A DNA stretch of 64,000 nt from an uncultured Actinomycetes bacterium (lineage in GTDB: Bacteria > Actinomycetota > Acidimicrobiia > Acidimicrobiales > Acidimicrobilacustridaceae). Under the pieces are notes generated by a model, which worked only from the letters and a program-made list of their open reading frames with translations, made no database searches and was not told the origin of the DNA. The stretch lies in NCBI GenBank assembly GCA_937927725.1, contig CALBSE010000069.1:68737-132736 (forward strand), read 5' to 3'. Made by a program: the position numbers and the translations under genes. Each line of letters begins with the position of its first letter. The first letter of the stretch is position 1. Below are positions 16,042 to 24,239 of the stretch, one piece after another.

Positions 16042-17505
16042 TCAGCTGCCCCAGATAATTGACTGCCATTCGGTGTAGGCGTCGAGACCCCAGTTGCCGC
16101 CGTCGCGACCAATACCGGACATCTTGAAACCACCGAACGGTGTTTCGTGGTGGGTCTGCACGCTGTTGATTCCAACGCGACCCGAACGAATTTCCTTTGC
16201 AACTTCGTACGCAGCAGGAGTGTCAGCGCCAAAGACATAGGAGAACAAGCCGTAATCGCTGTCGTTCGCAATGGCGATGGCATCGTCAACCGTGTCGAAT
16301 GGAACAACGACGACAACCGGGCCAAAGATTTCTTCGCGCACAGGAGTCATGGTGTTGTTGCAACCAGCAAGAAGGGTTGGGCCAATGAAGTAGCCCTTGT
16401 CCGGTCCGGCGTTGCGACCATCGACAACCATCTCGGCGCCTTCAGAAAGACCGGCGTCGATCATCGCCTGAATGCGACCAAGCTGAACAGCAGAAATAAC
16501 CGGGCCAACCTGCGTTGCGGCGTCGAGCGGATCGCCAACCTTGAGCGCGCGTGCCGCACCCTCAAGACGCGTGACGAGTTCGTCGTAACGGCTGCGATGC
16601 ACGATGACACGAGTCGGTGCGGTGCAGATCTGGCCTGAGTGAAACGCCCACACACTGGCGATACCAGCGACCGCCTTTTCCATGTCGGCATCTTCGAGAA
16701 CGATGCACGCACCCTTGCCGCCGAGTTCATGAAGTTGGCGCTTCATCGTGGGAGCACCTGCAGCAACAATCGATGCGCCAACTGCTGACGAACCGGTGAA
16801 TGACACCATGTCGACATTGGGATCTGAAACAAGATTCACGCCAGCAGCAGGACCGCTGCCGGTGACGATGTTGATAACGCCCTTCGGGAAACCAACATCT
16901 TCAAGAATCTTCGCAAGTTCAATAACGCACAACGGGTCCTGCGGAGCGGGCTTCATCACAACGGTGTTGCCAGTTGCGAGCGCCGGAGCGATCTTGCCGA
17001 CCATTGACGTAGTCGGGAAGTTGTAAGGAGCGATACAGGCAACGACGCCAACGGGCACCTTGCGTGCATAACCAGCCATCAGCGCACCAGCAGCAAGTGG
17101 CGTTGTGCCGATCGGCTGCGGAGGAAGCGCGACGTTCTGGTCGTAGAGCGCGCCCTTTGCATAACGATCGAATCGCGAAATCGCAACGGGAATCTGCATG
17201 AGCGAACCAACCGATGACGTTGCACCAGTTTCGCTAATGACGAGCGGAATCAACTCGGGCGTGCGCTTGGCGAGTTCCTTGCCGGCGGCAGCAAGAAGAG
17301 CGGAACGTTCTTCCGGCGTCGTGCGGCTCCATGCAGGAAGTGCTTCCTTCGCTGCTGCAGCGGCGCGTGCGACGTCTTCGGCCGAAGCCTCGGGAGCGCC
17401 GGTGACGACCTGCTCAGTTGCGGGGTTGATGATGTCGTATGTGCCATCGCCACCGGGGACCCATTCGCCCCCGATGAGCTGGCGGTACTCGTTCATAGTT
17501 GCCAT
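16042..17505 (-). CDS. Aldehyde dehydrogenase (NAD-dependent)
   Basis: Aldehyde dehydrogenase of 487 residues, the usual length. The catalytic residues are Asn162 (YNFP), Glu260 (LHELGGK) and Cys294 (GQICTAPTR). C-terminal PFGGFKMSGIGRDGG is the family signature. I chose the ATG at 17505: the minus-strand hexamer TAACGT stands 7 nt upstream, giving a leaderless start; a second ATG is at 17496. It is the first gene of an operon with the zinc ADH and an SDR, so the three form an alcohol-to-acid oxidation module. It is divergent from the D-aminoacylase-like gene, with a shared operator-like repeat between. Confidence 0.88.
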   Translation of the reverse strand: MATMNEYRQLIGGEWVPGGDGTYDIINPATEQVVTGAPEASAEDVARAAAAAKEALPAWSRTTPEERSALLAAAGKELAKRTPELIPLVISETGATSSVGSLMQIPVAISRFDRYAKGALYDQNVALPPQPIGTTPLAAGALMAGYARKVPVGVVACIAPYNFPTTSMVGKIAPALATGNTVVMKPAPQDPLCVIELAKILEDVGFPKGVINIVTGSGPAAGVNLVSDPNVDMVSFTGSSAVGASIVAAGAPTMKRQLHELGGKGACIVLEDADMEKAVAGIASVWAFHSGQICTAPTRVIVHRSRYDELVTRLEGAARALKVGDPLDAATQVGPVISAVQLGRIQAMIDAGLSEGAEMVVDGRNAGPDKGYFIGPTLLAGCNNTMTPVREEIFGPVVVVVPFDTVDDAIAIANDSDYGLFSYVFGADTPAAYEVAKEIRSGRVGINSVQTHHETPFGGFKMSGIGRDGGNWGLDAYTEWQSIIWGS

Positions 17506-17512
17506 GGGTCGC

Positions 17513-17518
17513 ACGTTA
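17513..17518 (-). promoter_or_regulatory. Leaderless -10 element of the aldehyde dehydrogenase operon
   Basis: TAACGT on the minus strand, then 7 nt and the ATG at 17505; no Shine-Dalgarno is present. Confidence 0.5.
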
Positions 17519-17587
17519 GGACAGCGCTCGCCCTCCGTCACACTGACTGCCCACTCCGACGGTGGACGCCCGCCGAGAGCCGTGTAA

Positions 17588-17604
17588 TCTGACGATCTGT
17601 CAGA
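17588..17604. promoter_or_regulatory. Operator candidate TCTGAC-N5-GTCAGA between divergent genes
   Basis: Perfect 6-bp inverted repeat with a 5-bp spacer, directly after a plus-strand TGTAAT (-10-like, 17583-17588). Its CTGAC-N5-GTCAG core recurs at 50261-50275, upstream of another metal-hydrolase-family gene. Typical size and shape for a TetR-family site. Confidence 0.55.
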
Positions 17605-17641
17605 AACGCCGCCGACGGGTGGCCGACGAGAGGTGGTCGCA

Positions 17642-19375
17642 GTGTCCGACGCAATGTACGACGAGGTCATCAAGGGCGGAACGGTCATCGATGGCACCGG
17701 TGCCCCGGCTCGCATCGCCGACATCGCTATTCGCGACGGAAAGATCGTGACGATCGGCCAGGTCGACGGCGACGCCACCATCGTCACCGATGCAACTGGT
17801 CGCATGGTCATGCCCGGCGTCATCGACGCTCACACCCATTACGACGCTCAACTTCTCTGGGATCCAGGCGCGTCACCGTCGGCCAACCACGGCGTCACCA
17901 CCGTGATCGCGGGCAACTGCGGATTTACCCTCGCTCCCCTTCGCCCCACCACCGCTGAAGCAGAGTACCTGCAGGAGATGATGAGCCGCGTCGAAGGCAT
18001 GCCCCTTCCTGCTCTCAAGACGATCAACTGGAACTGGGAAACCTTCGAGGAATACCTGAACCAATTCGAGAATCGAATTTCGGTGAACGCTGGCTGGATG
18101 GCCGGACATTGCGCCATCCGCCGCTACGTCATGGGCCCCGACTCCGTTGGTGGCGAAGCAACCACCGAACAAATTGATGCCATGGTCACGGAACTCCGCA
18201 AGGCCATCGAAGTCGGTGCACTGGGATGGTCGTTTACAACTTCGGGTAGCCACAGCGATGGCGACGGACAACCGGTGCCAAGCCGGTGGGCATCGAAAGA
18301 AGAGATGCTCGCAATGGCCACCGAGGTCGGGAAGCACGAAGGCACCAGCCTCGAAGGCATCGTTCCCGGTTGTCTCGATCGTTTCGCTGATGACGAAATC
18401 GAACTGCTCGCAACATTGAGTGCTGCTGCACAGCGCGTCATGAACTGGAACGTGCTCACCATCGACAGTCGCGAACCGGATCGCGTTGGCCGCCAGGTCG
18501 AGGCCTATGACCGCGCCAAGGAATTGGGCGGCCGCGTTGTTGCCCTCACCATGCCTGTACTCGTTCCCATGAACATGAACTTCGCAACCTTCTGCGGTAT
18601 CTGGCTGCTTCCCACGTGGGAAGAAACACTTCGTTGCGAAATTCCAGAGCGCATCAAGCGTCTGCAAGATCCCGAGGTTCGCGCCAAGCTGCTTGCTGCC
18701 TCCCGTTCAGAAGAAGCGGGCGTTTACCGCCGTATTGCCGATTGGGAGGACTACGTCATCGGTGACACGTTTTCACCGGAAAACGCTGGGCTTTCCAATC
18801 GCACCGTTTCCGACATCAGCGCCGAGCGCGGCACCGAACCATTCGACACGCTGCTCGACATCGTCATCGCCGACGAACTGCAAACCGTTCTTTGGCCCGC
18901 CCCGAAGGACAAGGATCCAGAGTCATGGCGCATGCGCGTCGAGGCATGGAACGACGAGCGCGTCATGATCGGTGGTTCCGATGCAGGAGCGCACCTCGAC
19001 CGTATGTGCGGTGCAACATTCCCGACACGCTTTTTGGGCGACATGATCAACGGTCGCAAGTTGATCCCCATCGAACGCGCGGTGCAGCTCATTACCGAAA
19101 AGCCTGCACAACTGTTTGGTCTCGTCGATCGCGGCACTCTCGTTGAAGGCAGCAACGCCGACATCGTCGTGTTTGATCCGGAAACGATTGGTTCCGAAAA
19201 CGCGCACATGGTTGCCGACCTTCCCGGCGGCTGTTCACGACTCACCGCCGATTCGTACGGCATCGAACGTGTACTCGTGAACGGCCAAGCGGTCATCATC
19301 AACGGCCAGCCCACTGGCGCAACACCAGGAACTGTGCTCAAGAGCGGCAAAGACACCTACACCGTTCTGCCGTAG
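17642..19375 (+). CDS. D-aminoacylase-like amidohydrolase (N-acyl-D-amino-acid deacylase family)
   Basis: Metal-dependent amidohydrolase of 577 residues. The HxH motif is in DAHTHYDAQ, the bridging Cys is in GNCGFTLAP, later segments include AGHCAIR, and the C-terminal metal Asp is in GGSDAGAH. These match the D-aminoacylase family, which hydrolyses N-acyl-D-amino acids, although many members have unrelated cyclic-amide substrates. I chose GTG at 17642, 8 nt after GAGAGG; GTG 17633 and ATG 17654 are possible. It is divergent from the aldehyde dehydrogenase operon and may be co-regulated through the repeat at 17588. Confidence 0.82.
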   Translation: MSDAMYDEVIKGGTVIDGTGAPARIADIAIRDGKIVTIGQVDGDATIVTDATGRMVMPGVIDAHTHYDAQLLWDPGASPSANHGVTTVIAGNCGFTLAPLRPTTAEAEYLQEMMSRVEGMPLPALKTINWNWETFEEYLNQFENRISVNAGWMAGHCAIRRYVMGPDSVGGEATTEQIDAMVTELRKAIEVGALGWSFTTSGSHSDGDGQPVPSRWASKEEMLAMATEVGKHEGTSLEGIVPGCLDRFADDEIELLATLSAAAQRVMNWNVLTIDSREPDRVGRQVEAYDRAKELGGRVVALTMPVLVPMNMNFATFCGIWLLPTWEETLRCEIPERIKRLQDPEVRAKLLAASRSEEAGVYRRIADWEDYVIGDTFSPENAGLSNRTVSDISAERGTEPFDTLLDIVIADELQTVLWPAPKDKDPESWRMRVEAWNDERVMIGGSDAGAHLDRMCGATFPTRFLGDMINGRKLIPIERAVQLITEKPAQLFGLVDRGTLVEGSNADIVVFDPETIGSENAHMVADLPGGCSRLTADSYGIERVLVNGQAVIINGQPTGATPGTVLKSGKDTYTVLP

Positions 19376-19465
19376 TCCCGACGCAACCCAAGCGTCTCTT
19401 CATCTTTGCGTCGAGGCTGGTTACGAGACCACAGCAATCGCATCCGCGTGTGCAATTGTCTCGGA

Positions 19466-20461
19466 ATGCTCTTTCGACGGCGCGCCATTCTCCTTCCCGT
19501 TCTCTTTGTCATGATCGCTGGCGCTCTTGCGTGTGCGAGTTCGACCAAGAGTTCCGAGAAGAGTGCAGAATCCTCGGCCACAATTGCAGCCAGCCGTGCC
19601 ACGACGTCGACTTCTCACCCAGCGTTTGGTACATGCCCAAGCAGTGCCTTTCCCAACCTGAGCGGAACAAGCGCTGGTGCCAATTACGACGCACCGAAAG
19701 TGACTGTTTCTTGCACAGATACTGAAATCACTGTCACTTCAAACAACATGATCTCGTACGAGTTCGTGGCGAAAACTCCGAACGCACTCGCGCCGCAAAA
19801 CTTCACGTGGAAGGTTCCGCTAAAACCAACGAAGGCCGCAGCTCCGACATCAATCGAAAATCGGTTGGGAACCCTTGGTTTCACCGTGACTGGTATTGCG
19901 ATTTATGGGCCGACAGAGGGGCCTATGCCGGCGGCCGAAGCATATGGAGATCCCGTCGGAAATGGACTCATGGATTACTGCGGCGGACACACCGGCCCAA
20001 GTTCTGACTACCACTACCACACGATCATTTATACCGACGCTGTCTGCAATTTCAACACCTCGCAACTCGTGGGTTTCGCAATTGATGGATTTCCCATCTA
20101 CAACTCGGTGATCTGCCTCGACGCGAACTGCTCACAGACAACGCTCGCGAAGAGTGGCTACACCAAGACTGGTGATTCGCGTTCGTATGTCTGGAAGACG
20201 TACGCATTTAGCGGCGGCACCGATCCAGCAACGCTTGATGCATGCAACGGACGCACCGAAGCAGACGGCACCTACGCCTACCACCTCACGCCCACACAAT
20301 TCCCGTACATCATCGGATGCCTGACCGGAACTGAGGCACGCCAAACGGGCGCGGCCGCTGCACCCATGCCGACAATGCAGGGACAACAAGGACCTCCGCC
20401 AGGACAACAAGGACCTCCGCCAGGACAACAAGGACCTCCGCCAAGACCCCCGGCACAGTGA
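19466..20461 (+). CDS. YHYH-domain lipoprotein with GQQGPPP repeats
   Basis: Exported lipoprotein of 331 residues. The start is ATG 19466, giving a signal peptide RRRAILLPVLFVMIAGALAC with lipobox Cys; a longer in-frame version adds a poor N-terminus. The YHYH domain shows DYCGGHTGPSSDYHYH and GFAIDGFPIY, the defining motifs of a family of unknown function found in exported proteins. The C-terminus has three GQQGPPP repeats and a Pro-rich end, a likely cell-wall-spanning or matrix-binding tail. It stands alone and is followed by a strong terminator. Confidence 0.8.
   Translation: MLFRRRAILLPVLFVMIAGALACASSTKSSEKSAESSATIAASRATTSTSHPAFGTCPSSAFPNLSGTSAGANYDAPKVTVSCTDTEITVTSNNMISYEFVAKTPNALAPQNFTWKVPLKPTKAAAPTSIENRLGTLGFTVTGIAIYGPTEGPMPAAEAYGDPVGNGLMDYCGGHTGPSSDYHYHTIIYTDAVCNFNTSQLVGFAIDGFPIYNSVICLDANCSQTTLAKSGYTKTGDSRSYVWKTYAFSGGTDPATLDACNGRTEADGTYAYHLTPTQFPYIIGCLTGTEARQTGAAAAPMPTMQGQQGPPPGQQGPPPGQQGPPPRPPAQ
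20381..20443 (+). repeat. Three tandem 21-bp repeats encoding GQQGPPP
   Basis: Three identical in-frame copies of a 21-bp unit (20381, 20402, 20423). Exact nucleotide identity suggests recent slippage, so copy number may vary between strains. Confidence 0.9.
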
Positions 20462-20476
20462 ACGAGTCCACGACGC

Positions 20477-20510
20477 GAAGAAGGCCCGGGCAGTTGCCCG
20501 GGCCTTCTTC
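20477..20510. terminator. Bidirectional terminator
   Basis: Sixteen-bp perfect stem (GAAGAAGGCCCGGGCA and complement) with a 2-nt spacer, between the convergent YHYH gene and the FadE27-like gene. Flanking A/T is present on both sides of the stem. Confidence 0.9.
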
Positions 20511-20528
20511 GTTTCAAACTGTTGTTAC

Positions 20529-21584
20529 TCAGACGGGAGCGTCTGCAAGCAACTTGCCGAGGTGCAGCAGGCTCTGCGTTGTTCCACCGAGGAACAGTTC
20601 CTGCTTCTTGGCCCAGAGGTAGTAGCGGTGCAGCGGGTAGTCACGATCGACGCCGACGCCACCGTGGAGATGGGTGCACGCGCGCACGACACGAGCGCCA
20701 CCCTCCGATGCCCAGTACTTGGCTGACGCTGCGTTCTCGCCGGCGGGAAGGCCGTCGTTGAGGCGCATTGCCGCGCCCCACGCAGTGAGCTTGATTGCGT
20801 CGGAGTCAATGCGGCAGTCGGCAGCACGCTGAGCGACGGCTTGGAACGTTGCGATCTGACGTTCGAACTGCACACGCTCCTTCACGTACTCAGACATGAT
20901 CTCGACAGCCTTGGCAGTAACGCCCGCCATGATGAGCGACTGAGAGGTCTGGCCGTATTCGATCAGACGATCAAGCGCATCACTATCAGCAAGCTTTTCG
21001 GCAGCGGCACCGTTGAAGGTCACCTTCGCATCGGGGATGCCATCGGTTGCGTCCTGACGCTCGACGGTCACGCCACTCGCCTTTGCATCGACGAAGTAGA
21101 GGCCATCTGCGGCCGACACAATGAAACCGTCAGCAACTGTGCCGAACGGAACATTGGTCTTGACACCGGTGAGAGTGCCACCAGCGGCGGTGAGATACGG
21201 GGTGTGCACATCGCCAACAAGTTCGTGCAACGCCACGGTGACAATGCGCTCACCCGAGGCGAGTCCAGCCAAGTGAGCCGGAGCGTATTCGGCAAGGAAC
21301 GGTGCAGCCATGCCCATGACCGGCAGCGCCGGGACCTGAGCAACAGTGCGACCGACCTCTTCGAGAACGATTGCTACTTCAGCGAATCCGAGGCCAGCGC
21401 CACCGTCGGCTTCGGGCATGCCGATTCCGACAATGCCGAGGTCGGCAAGTTCACGCCAAAGAGCAAGGTCGATGCCGCCAGCATCTTCGATCTCTTTGAG
21501 ATGTTCCATGGTGCAACGGTCGGTAAGAACGCGATTGGCGAGACCACGCAGTTCTTCTTGATCTGATGAAAATGAGAAATCCAT
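20529..21584 (-). CDS. fadE27: FadE27/ChsE5-like acyl-CoA dehydrogenase subunit
   Basis: Acyl-CoA dehydrogenase-fold subunit of 351 residues. It resembles recalled mycobacterial FadE27 (ChsE5), especially in the C-terminal HLHGGVGVDRDYPLHRYYLW segment and AKKQELFLGG. Such subunits lack the catalytic Glu and pair with a catalytic partner in an alpha2-beta2 enzyme. ChsE4-ChsE5 dehydrogenates the sterol side-chain CoA ester. It lies 17 bp downstream of the catalytic partner in the same operon. Specific substrate remains inference. Confidence 0.78.
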   Translation of the reverse strand: MDFSFSSDQEELRGLANRVLTDRCTMEHLKEIEDAGGIDLALWRELADLGIVGIGMPEADGGAGLGFAEVAIVLEEVGRTVAQVPALPVMGMAAPFLAEYAPAHLAGLASGERIVTVALHELVGDVHTPYLTAAGGTLTGVKTNVPFGTVADGFIVSAADGLYFVDAKASGVTVERQDATDGIPDAKVTFNGAAAEKLADSDALDRLIEYGQTSQSLIMAGVTAKAVEIMSEYVKERVQFERQIATFQAVAQRAADCRIDSDAIKLTAWGAAMRLNDGLPAGENAASAKYWASEGGARVVRACTHLHGGVGVDRDYPLHRYYLWAKKQELFLGGTTQSLLHLGKLLADAPV

Positions 21585-21601
21585 GTGTCTGTTCTTTCTG
21601 C

Positions 21602-22777
21602 TCAGCGCGCCGAGCGGGGGAAGCCAAGGCCGAACATGGCGATGAGATCGCGCTGCAGTTCGTTGGTTCCGCCACCGAAGGTGAGGATGATCGTGCCGCG
21701 GATACCGGCCTCGAGTTGGCTACGAAGGATCGACTCAGGAGCGTCGGCGTCAAGATACGCACGCGGTCCGAGCACCTCCATAAGGAGTTGGTAGGAGTCG
21801 AGATAGAACTCCGTGCCGAACACCTTGACGCTTGACGCGTCGGCCGGGTGCAGCTTCTCGGTGCTCGCTGACCACGCAACCTTCCAGTTCGCGAGTCGCA
21901 GGTACTCAAGCTTTGCGTGCACCTTGGCGAGGTTGATCTGCACCCATTCCTGATCGATGACACGACGGCCGTCGGGAAGGAGGGTGTTCTGCGCCCACTC
22001 GCGAACATTGGCGAGGTGGCGTTCGGGCATACCGCTTGAACACAGCGTGACGCGCTCGTGGTTGAGCTGGTTGGTGATGAGGCCCCAACCACCGTTCTCT
22101 TCGCCAACAAGGAACTTGGCGGGAACACGGACATCGTCGAAGTAGGTGGCGTTGATGTCGTGCTCACCCATAAGACGAAGCGGCTGGATGGTGATGCCAG
22201 GCGTGTCCATCGGAACGATGATCACGGAGATGCCCTTGTGCTTCTTGGCATCAGGATCGGTACGCACCGCAAGCCAGCAGTAGTCAGCACCACCAGCAAG
22301 AGAGGTCCACATCTTCTGACCATTGATGACGTATTCGTCACCGTCGCGCACAGCGCGGGTCTGAAGTGCGGCGAGGTCGGTACCGGCACCTGGCTCGGAG
22401 TAACCGATGCAGAAATGGATGTCGCCAGCGAGAATCGGCGGAAGGAAGAATTCCTTCTGCCAATCGGTGCCGTAGTTCATGATCGTCGGGCCAACGGTAT
22501 TGAGCGTCAGCATCGGCACCGGAGCGCCTGCACGCATCGACTCGTCGAAGAACACGAACTGATCGATCGGGCCTCGAGCCTGACCGCCGTATTCCTTGGG
22601 CCAACCAATACCTGCCCAGCCATCGGTACACATCTGCTTCCAGACGTCCTTAGTGGCCTGACCGATGCCGTGACTGTTTGAGAGGGCCTCAACAGTCTTG
22701 TCATCCAGCAGGTTTTCGTAATAGGTCCGAAGCTCTAGACGAAGGGCTTCTTGTTCTGGTGAGTATCCAATCTCCAT
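21602..22777 (-). CDS. fadE26: FadE26/ChsE4-like catalytic acyl-CoA dehydrogenase subunit
   Basis: Acyl-CoA dehydrogenase of 391 residues closely resembling recalled FadE26 (ChsE4), with GYSEPGAGTDLA (125-136), NATYFDDVRVP (209-219) and TNQLNHERV with probable catalytic Glu241, plus ILTFGGGTNELQRD near the end. With the downstream FadE27-like subunit it should form a heterotetramer acting in the first cycle of sterol side-chain beta-oxidation. I chose the ATG at 22777 because TATGTT stands 7 nt upstream and MEIGYSPEQ aligns with the family start; an ATG at 22789 lies inside that hexamer. Confidence 0.82.
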   Translation of the reverse strand: MEIGYSPEQEALRLELRTYYENLLDDKTVEALSNSHGIGQATKDVWKQMCTDGWAGIGWPKEYGGQARGPIDQFVFFDESMRAGAPVPMLTLNTVGPTIMNYGTDWQKEFFLPPILAGDIHFCIGYSEPGAGTDLAALQTRAVRDGDEYVINGQKMWTSLAGGADYCWLAVRTDPDAKKHKGISVIIVPMDTPGITIQPLRLMGEHDINATYFDDVRVPAKFLVGEENGGWGLITNQLNHERVTLCSSGMPERHLANVREWAQNTLLPDGRRVIDQEWVQINLAKVHAKLEYLRLANWKVAWSASTEKLHPADASSVKVFGTEFYLDSYQLLMEVLGPRAYLDADAPESILRSQLEAGIRGTIILTFGGGTNELQRDLIAMFGLGFPRSAR

Positions 22778-22784
22778 GGACCGA

Positions 22785-22790
22785 AACATA
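22785..22790 (-). promoter_or_regulatory. Leaderless -10 element of the FadE26/27-like operon
   Basis: TATGTT on the minus strand, 7 nt, then ATG at 22777. This decides against the upstream ATG at 22789, which is part of the hexamer. Confidence 0.55.
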
Positions 22791-22849
22791 GCCTCAGGCG
22801 ACAGGCGTCACACAAGCGGAGCGCATGATTACTTTGTGTCGCACGACAG

Positions 22850-22864
22850 CCCCCAAACTGGGGG
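22850..22864 (+). promoter_or_regulatory. Short hairpin that would hide the ribosome site of the degenerate SDR
   Basis: CCCCC, 5 nt, GGGGG. The GGGGG half is the core of the G-run Shine-Dalgarno 7 nt before ATG 22872. Five G-C pairs are enough to close, so initiation could be modulated. Confidence 0.35.
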
Positions 22865-22871
22865 AAAGAGA

Positions 22872-23456
22872 ATGGGGACAAACGTGAGGATCAAGGTTGT
22901 GGGTGCGGGGCCATTGGCGGCCCAACTCAGCACTGCTCTCAGCGAACGGGGACACGAACTCGTCGATGCCGCCCCCTACGAGGCACTCGTGTTTGCCCCA
23001 TGGGACCCTGCAGTAATGGTCCCCCGCCCGATCGCTGAACTCACCGATGCTGAGTTCGATCTGGCCTGGCAACAGACCATGGACGCGGCGGTCGCTGCGT
23101 GCACCGAGGCCCGAACCGCCTTCGCCGGCAACGGGGGTGCAATCGTCCTCACGCTTCCCACCACCGCACTTGCTGGTGGTGACCACTACGCCCATTGGGC
23201 CGCAGCGGCCGAGGGTGTGCACATCCTCACGAAGTCCGTCGCTCGTCAGTGGGGACCCGAAGGCATTGCGGTCAACGCGCTCGCAATCTCGCCCGAGCTA
23301 GTTCTGGCTGACGCTGTCGTCGCCGGTCCCGTCTCTATTGCAACACCCGCTGTTCCCAACGCCGATCCCGGCGCAGTTGTCGAGTTCTTGTGTTCAAACG
23401 ATGCCCGCAACCTTGCTGGCCAACTTCTCACCGTGGACGGTGGATTGTGGATGTGA
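22872..23456 (+). CDS. Degenerate SDR-like protein coupled to an intact SDR
   Basis: 194 residues, shorter than the usual 250. The N-terminal segment VVGAGPLAAQLSTAL replaces the glycine-rich TGxxxGIG loop, the NNAG region is missing, and where YxxxK is expected the sequence is YAHWAAAAEGVHILTKSVAR, so the catalytic Lys is lost. The C-terminal half keeps SDR structure (GPEGIAVNALAISPE, LAGQLLTVDGGLWM). It is thus probably inactive alone. Its stop overlaps the start of the intact SDR by 4 bp (GTGA), so a heteromer like BbsC-BbsD is plausible. Start ATG follows GGGGGAAAGAGA. Confidence 0.75.
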   Translation: MGTNVRIKVVGAGPLAAQLSTALSERGHELVDAAPYEALVFAPWDPAVMVPRPIAELTDAEFDLAWQQTMDAAVAACTEARTAFAGNGGAIVLTLPTTALAGGDHYAHWAAAAEGVHILTKSVARQWGPEGIAVNALAISPELVLADAVVAGPVSIATPAVPNADPGAVVEFLCSNDARNLAGQLLTVDGGLWM

Positions 23457-24217
23457 ATCGATCTCTCGAAGGGCGCGTCGCAATTGTGACCGGTGCTGGT
23501 CAAGGTGTTGGCGAAGGAATCGCGCGCAAACTCGCTTCGCTCGGCGCGCAGGTTGTGATCGCGGCCCGACGTGCAGAAACCGGCGAACCAGTCGCCAGCG
23601 CGATTCGCGCTGACGGCGGTTCGGCCGAATGCATCGTCACCGACGTCACAACACGCGGCTCGATTGCCGCTTGTGTCGATGGAACCGTTTCTACGCACGG
23701 CCGACTCGACGTGATGGTGCACAACGCATTCGCAGGTGGACATGCGAGCCGCCTTGAAGAAACACCCGCCGACGCATGGTTCCAAATGTCGCGAACTTCA
23801 GCGTGGGCAAGTTTTTGGTGCGCGCAACTTTCCTATCCGCATCTGAAAGCCAGCGACCAGGGACGTCTTGTTTTGGTGACCTCCCCCTCGGGTGTTGAGG
23901 GAAGCGCGAATATTCCGCTCTATTCACCAGCCAAAGCCGCGCAACGAGCAATCGCGAAATCGCTCGCACGCGAATGGGGACCAGACGGCATCTGCGTGAA
24001 CTGCATTGCCCCCGTTGCCGAAACTCCCGCTCTCGCCAGCGCCTTCAGTCAGGTGCCCACACTTCGTGGTGCCATCGAAGCACGCACACCACTCGGCCGA
24101 ATTGGCGATCCCACCGACGACATCGGCGGCGTCGTGGCGTTCCTCGCGGGCCCCGACTCGGGCTACGTCAGCGGTCAGACCATCGTGTGCGATGGCGGTT
24201 CGTTCTTAGGGCTCTGA
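23453..24217 (+). CDS. Short-chain dehydrogenase/reductase, intact partner
   Basis: Classical SDR of 254 residues starting at the GTG in ATGTGA, overlapping the preceding stop. The cofactor motif is TGAGQGVGEG (about 12-21), the NNAG equivalent is HNAFAGG, and the active site is YSPAK (about 159-163), with VSGQTIVCDGG at the end. It keeps all catalytic residues absent from its coupled partner. The context of FadE26/27-like genes across the divergent promoter points to a hydroxyacyl-CoA or steroid dehydrogenase; the substrate is not established. Confidence 0.8.
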   Translation: MNRSLEGRVAIVTGAGQGVGEGIARKLASLGAQVVIAARRAETGEPVASAIRADGGSAECIVTDVTTRGSIAACVDGTVSTHGRLDVMVHNAFAGGHASRLEETPADAWFQMSRTSAWASFWCAQLSYPHLKASDQGRLVLVTSPSGVEGSANIPLYSPAKAAQRAIAKSLAREWGPDGICVNCIAPVAETPALASAFSQVPTLRGAIEARTPLGRIGDPTDDIGGVVAFLAGPDSGYVSGQTIVCDGGSFLGL

Positions 24218-24226
24218 GCCAAGAAC

Positions 24227-24232
24227 TATCGT
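24227..24232 (+). promoter_or_regulatory. Leaderless -10 element of the luciferase-like gene
   Basis: TATCGT, 7 nt, then ATG at 24240; no Shine-Dalgarno. Confidence 0.5.
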
Positions 24233-24239
24233 CATCGCC

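Noticed and set aside
15981..16325. A 115-residue N-terminal extension of the zinc alcohol dehydrogenase.
   Set aside because: It lies over the aldehyde dehydrogenase gene in another frame and lacks family similarity.
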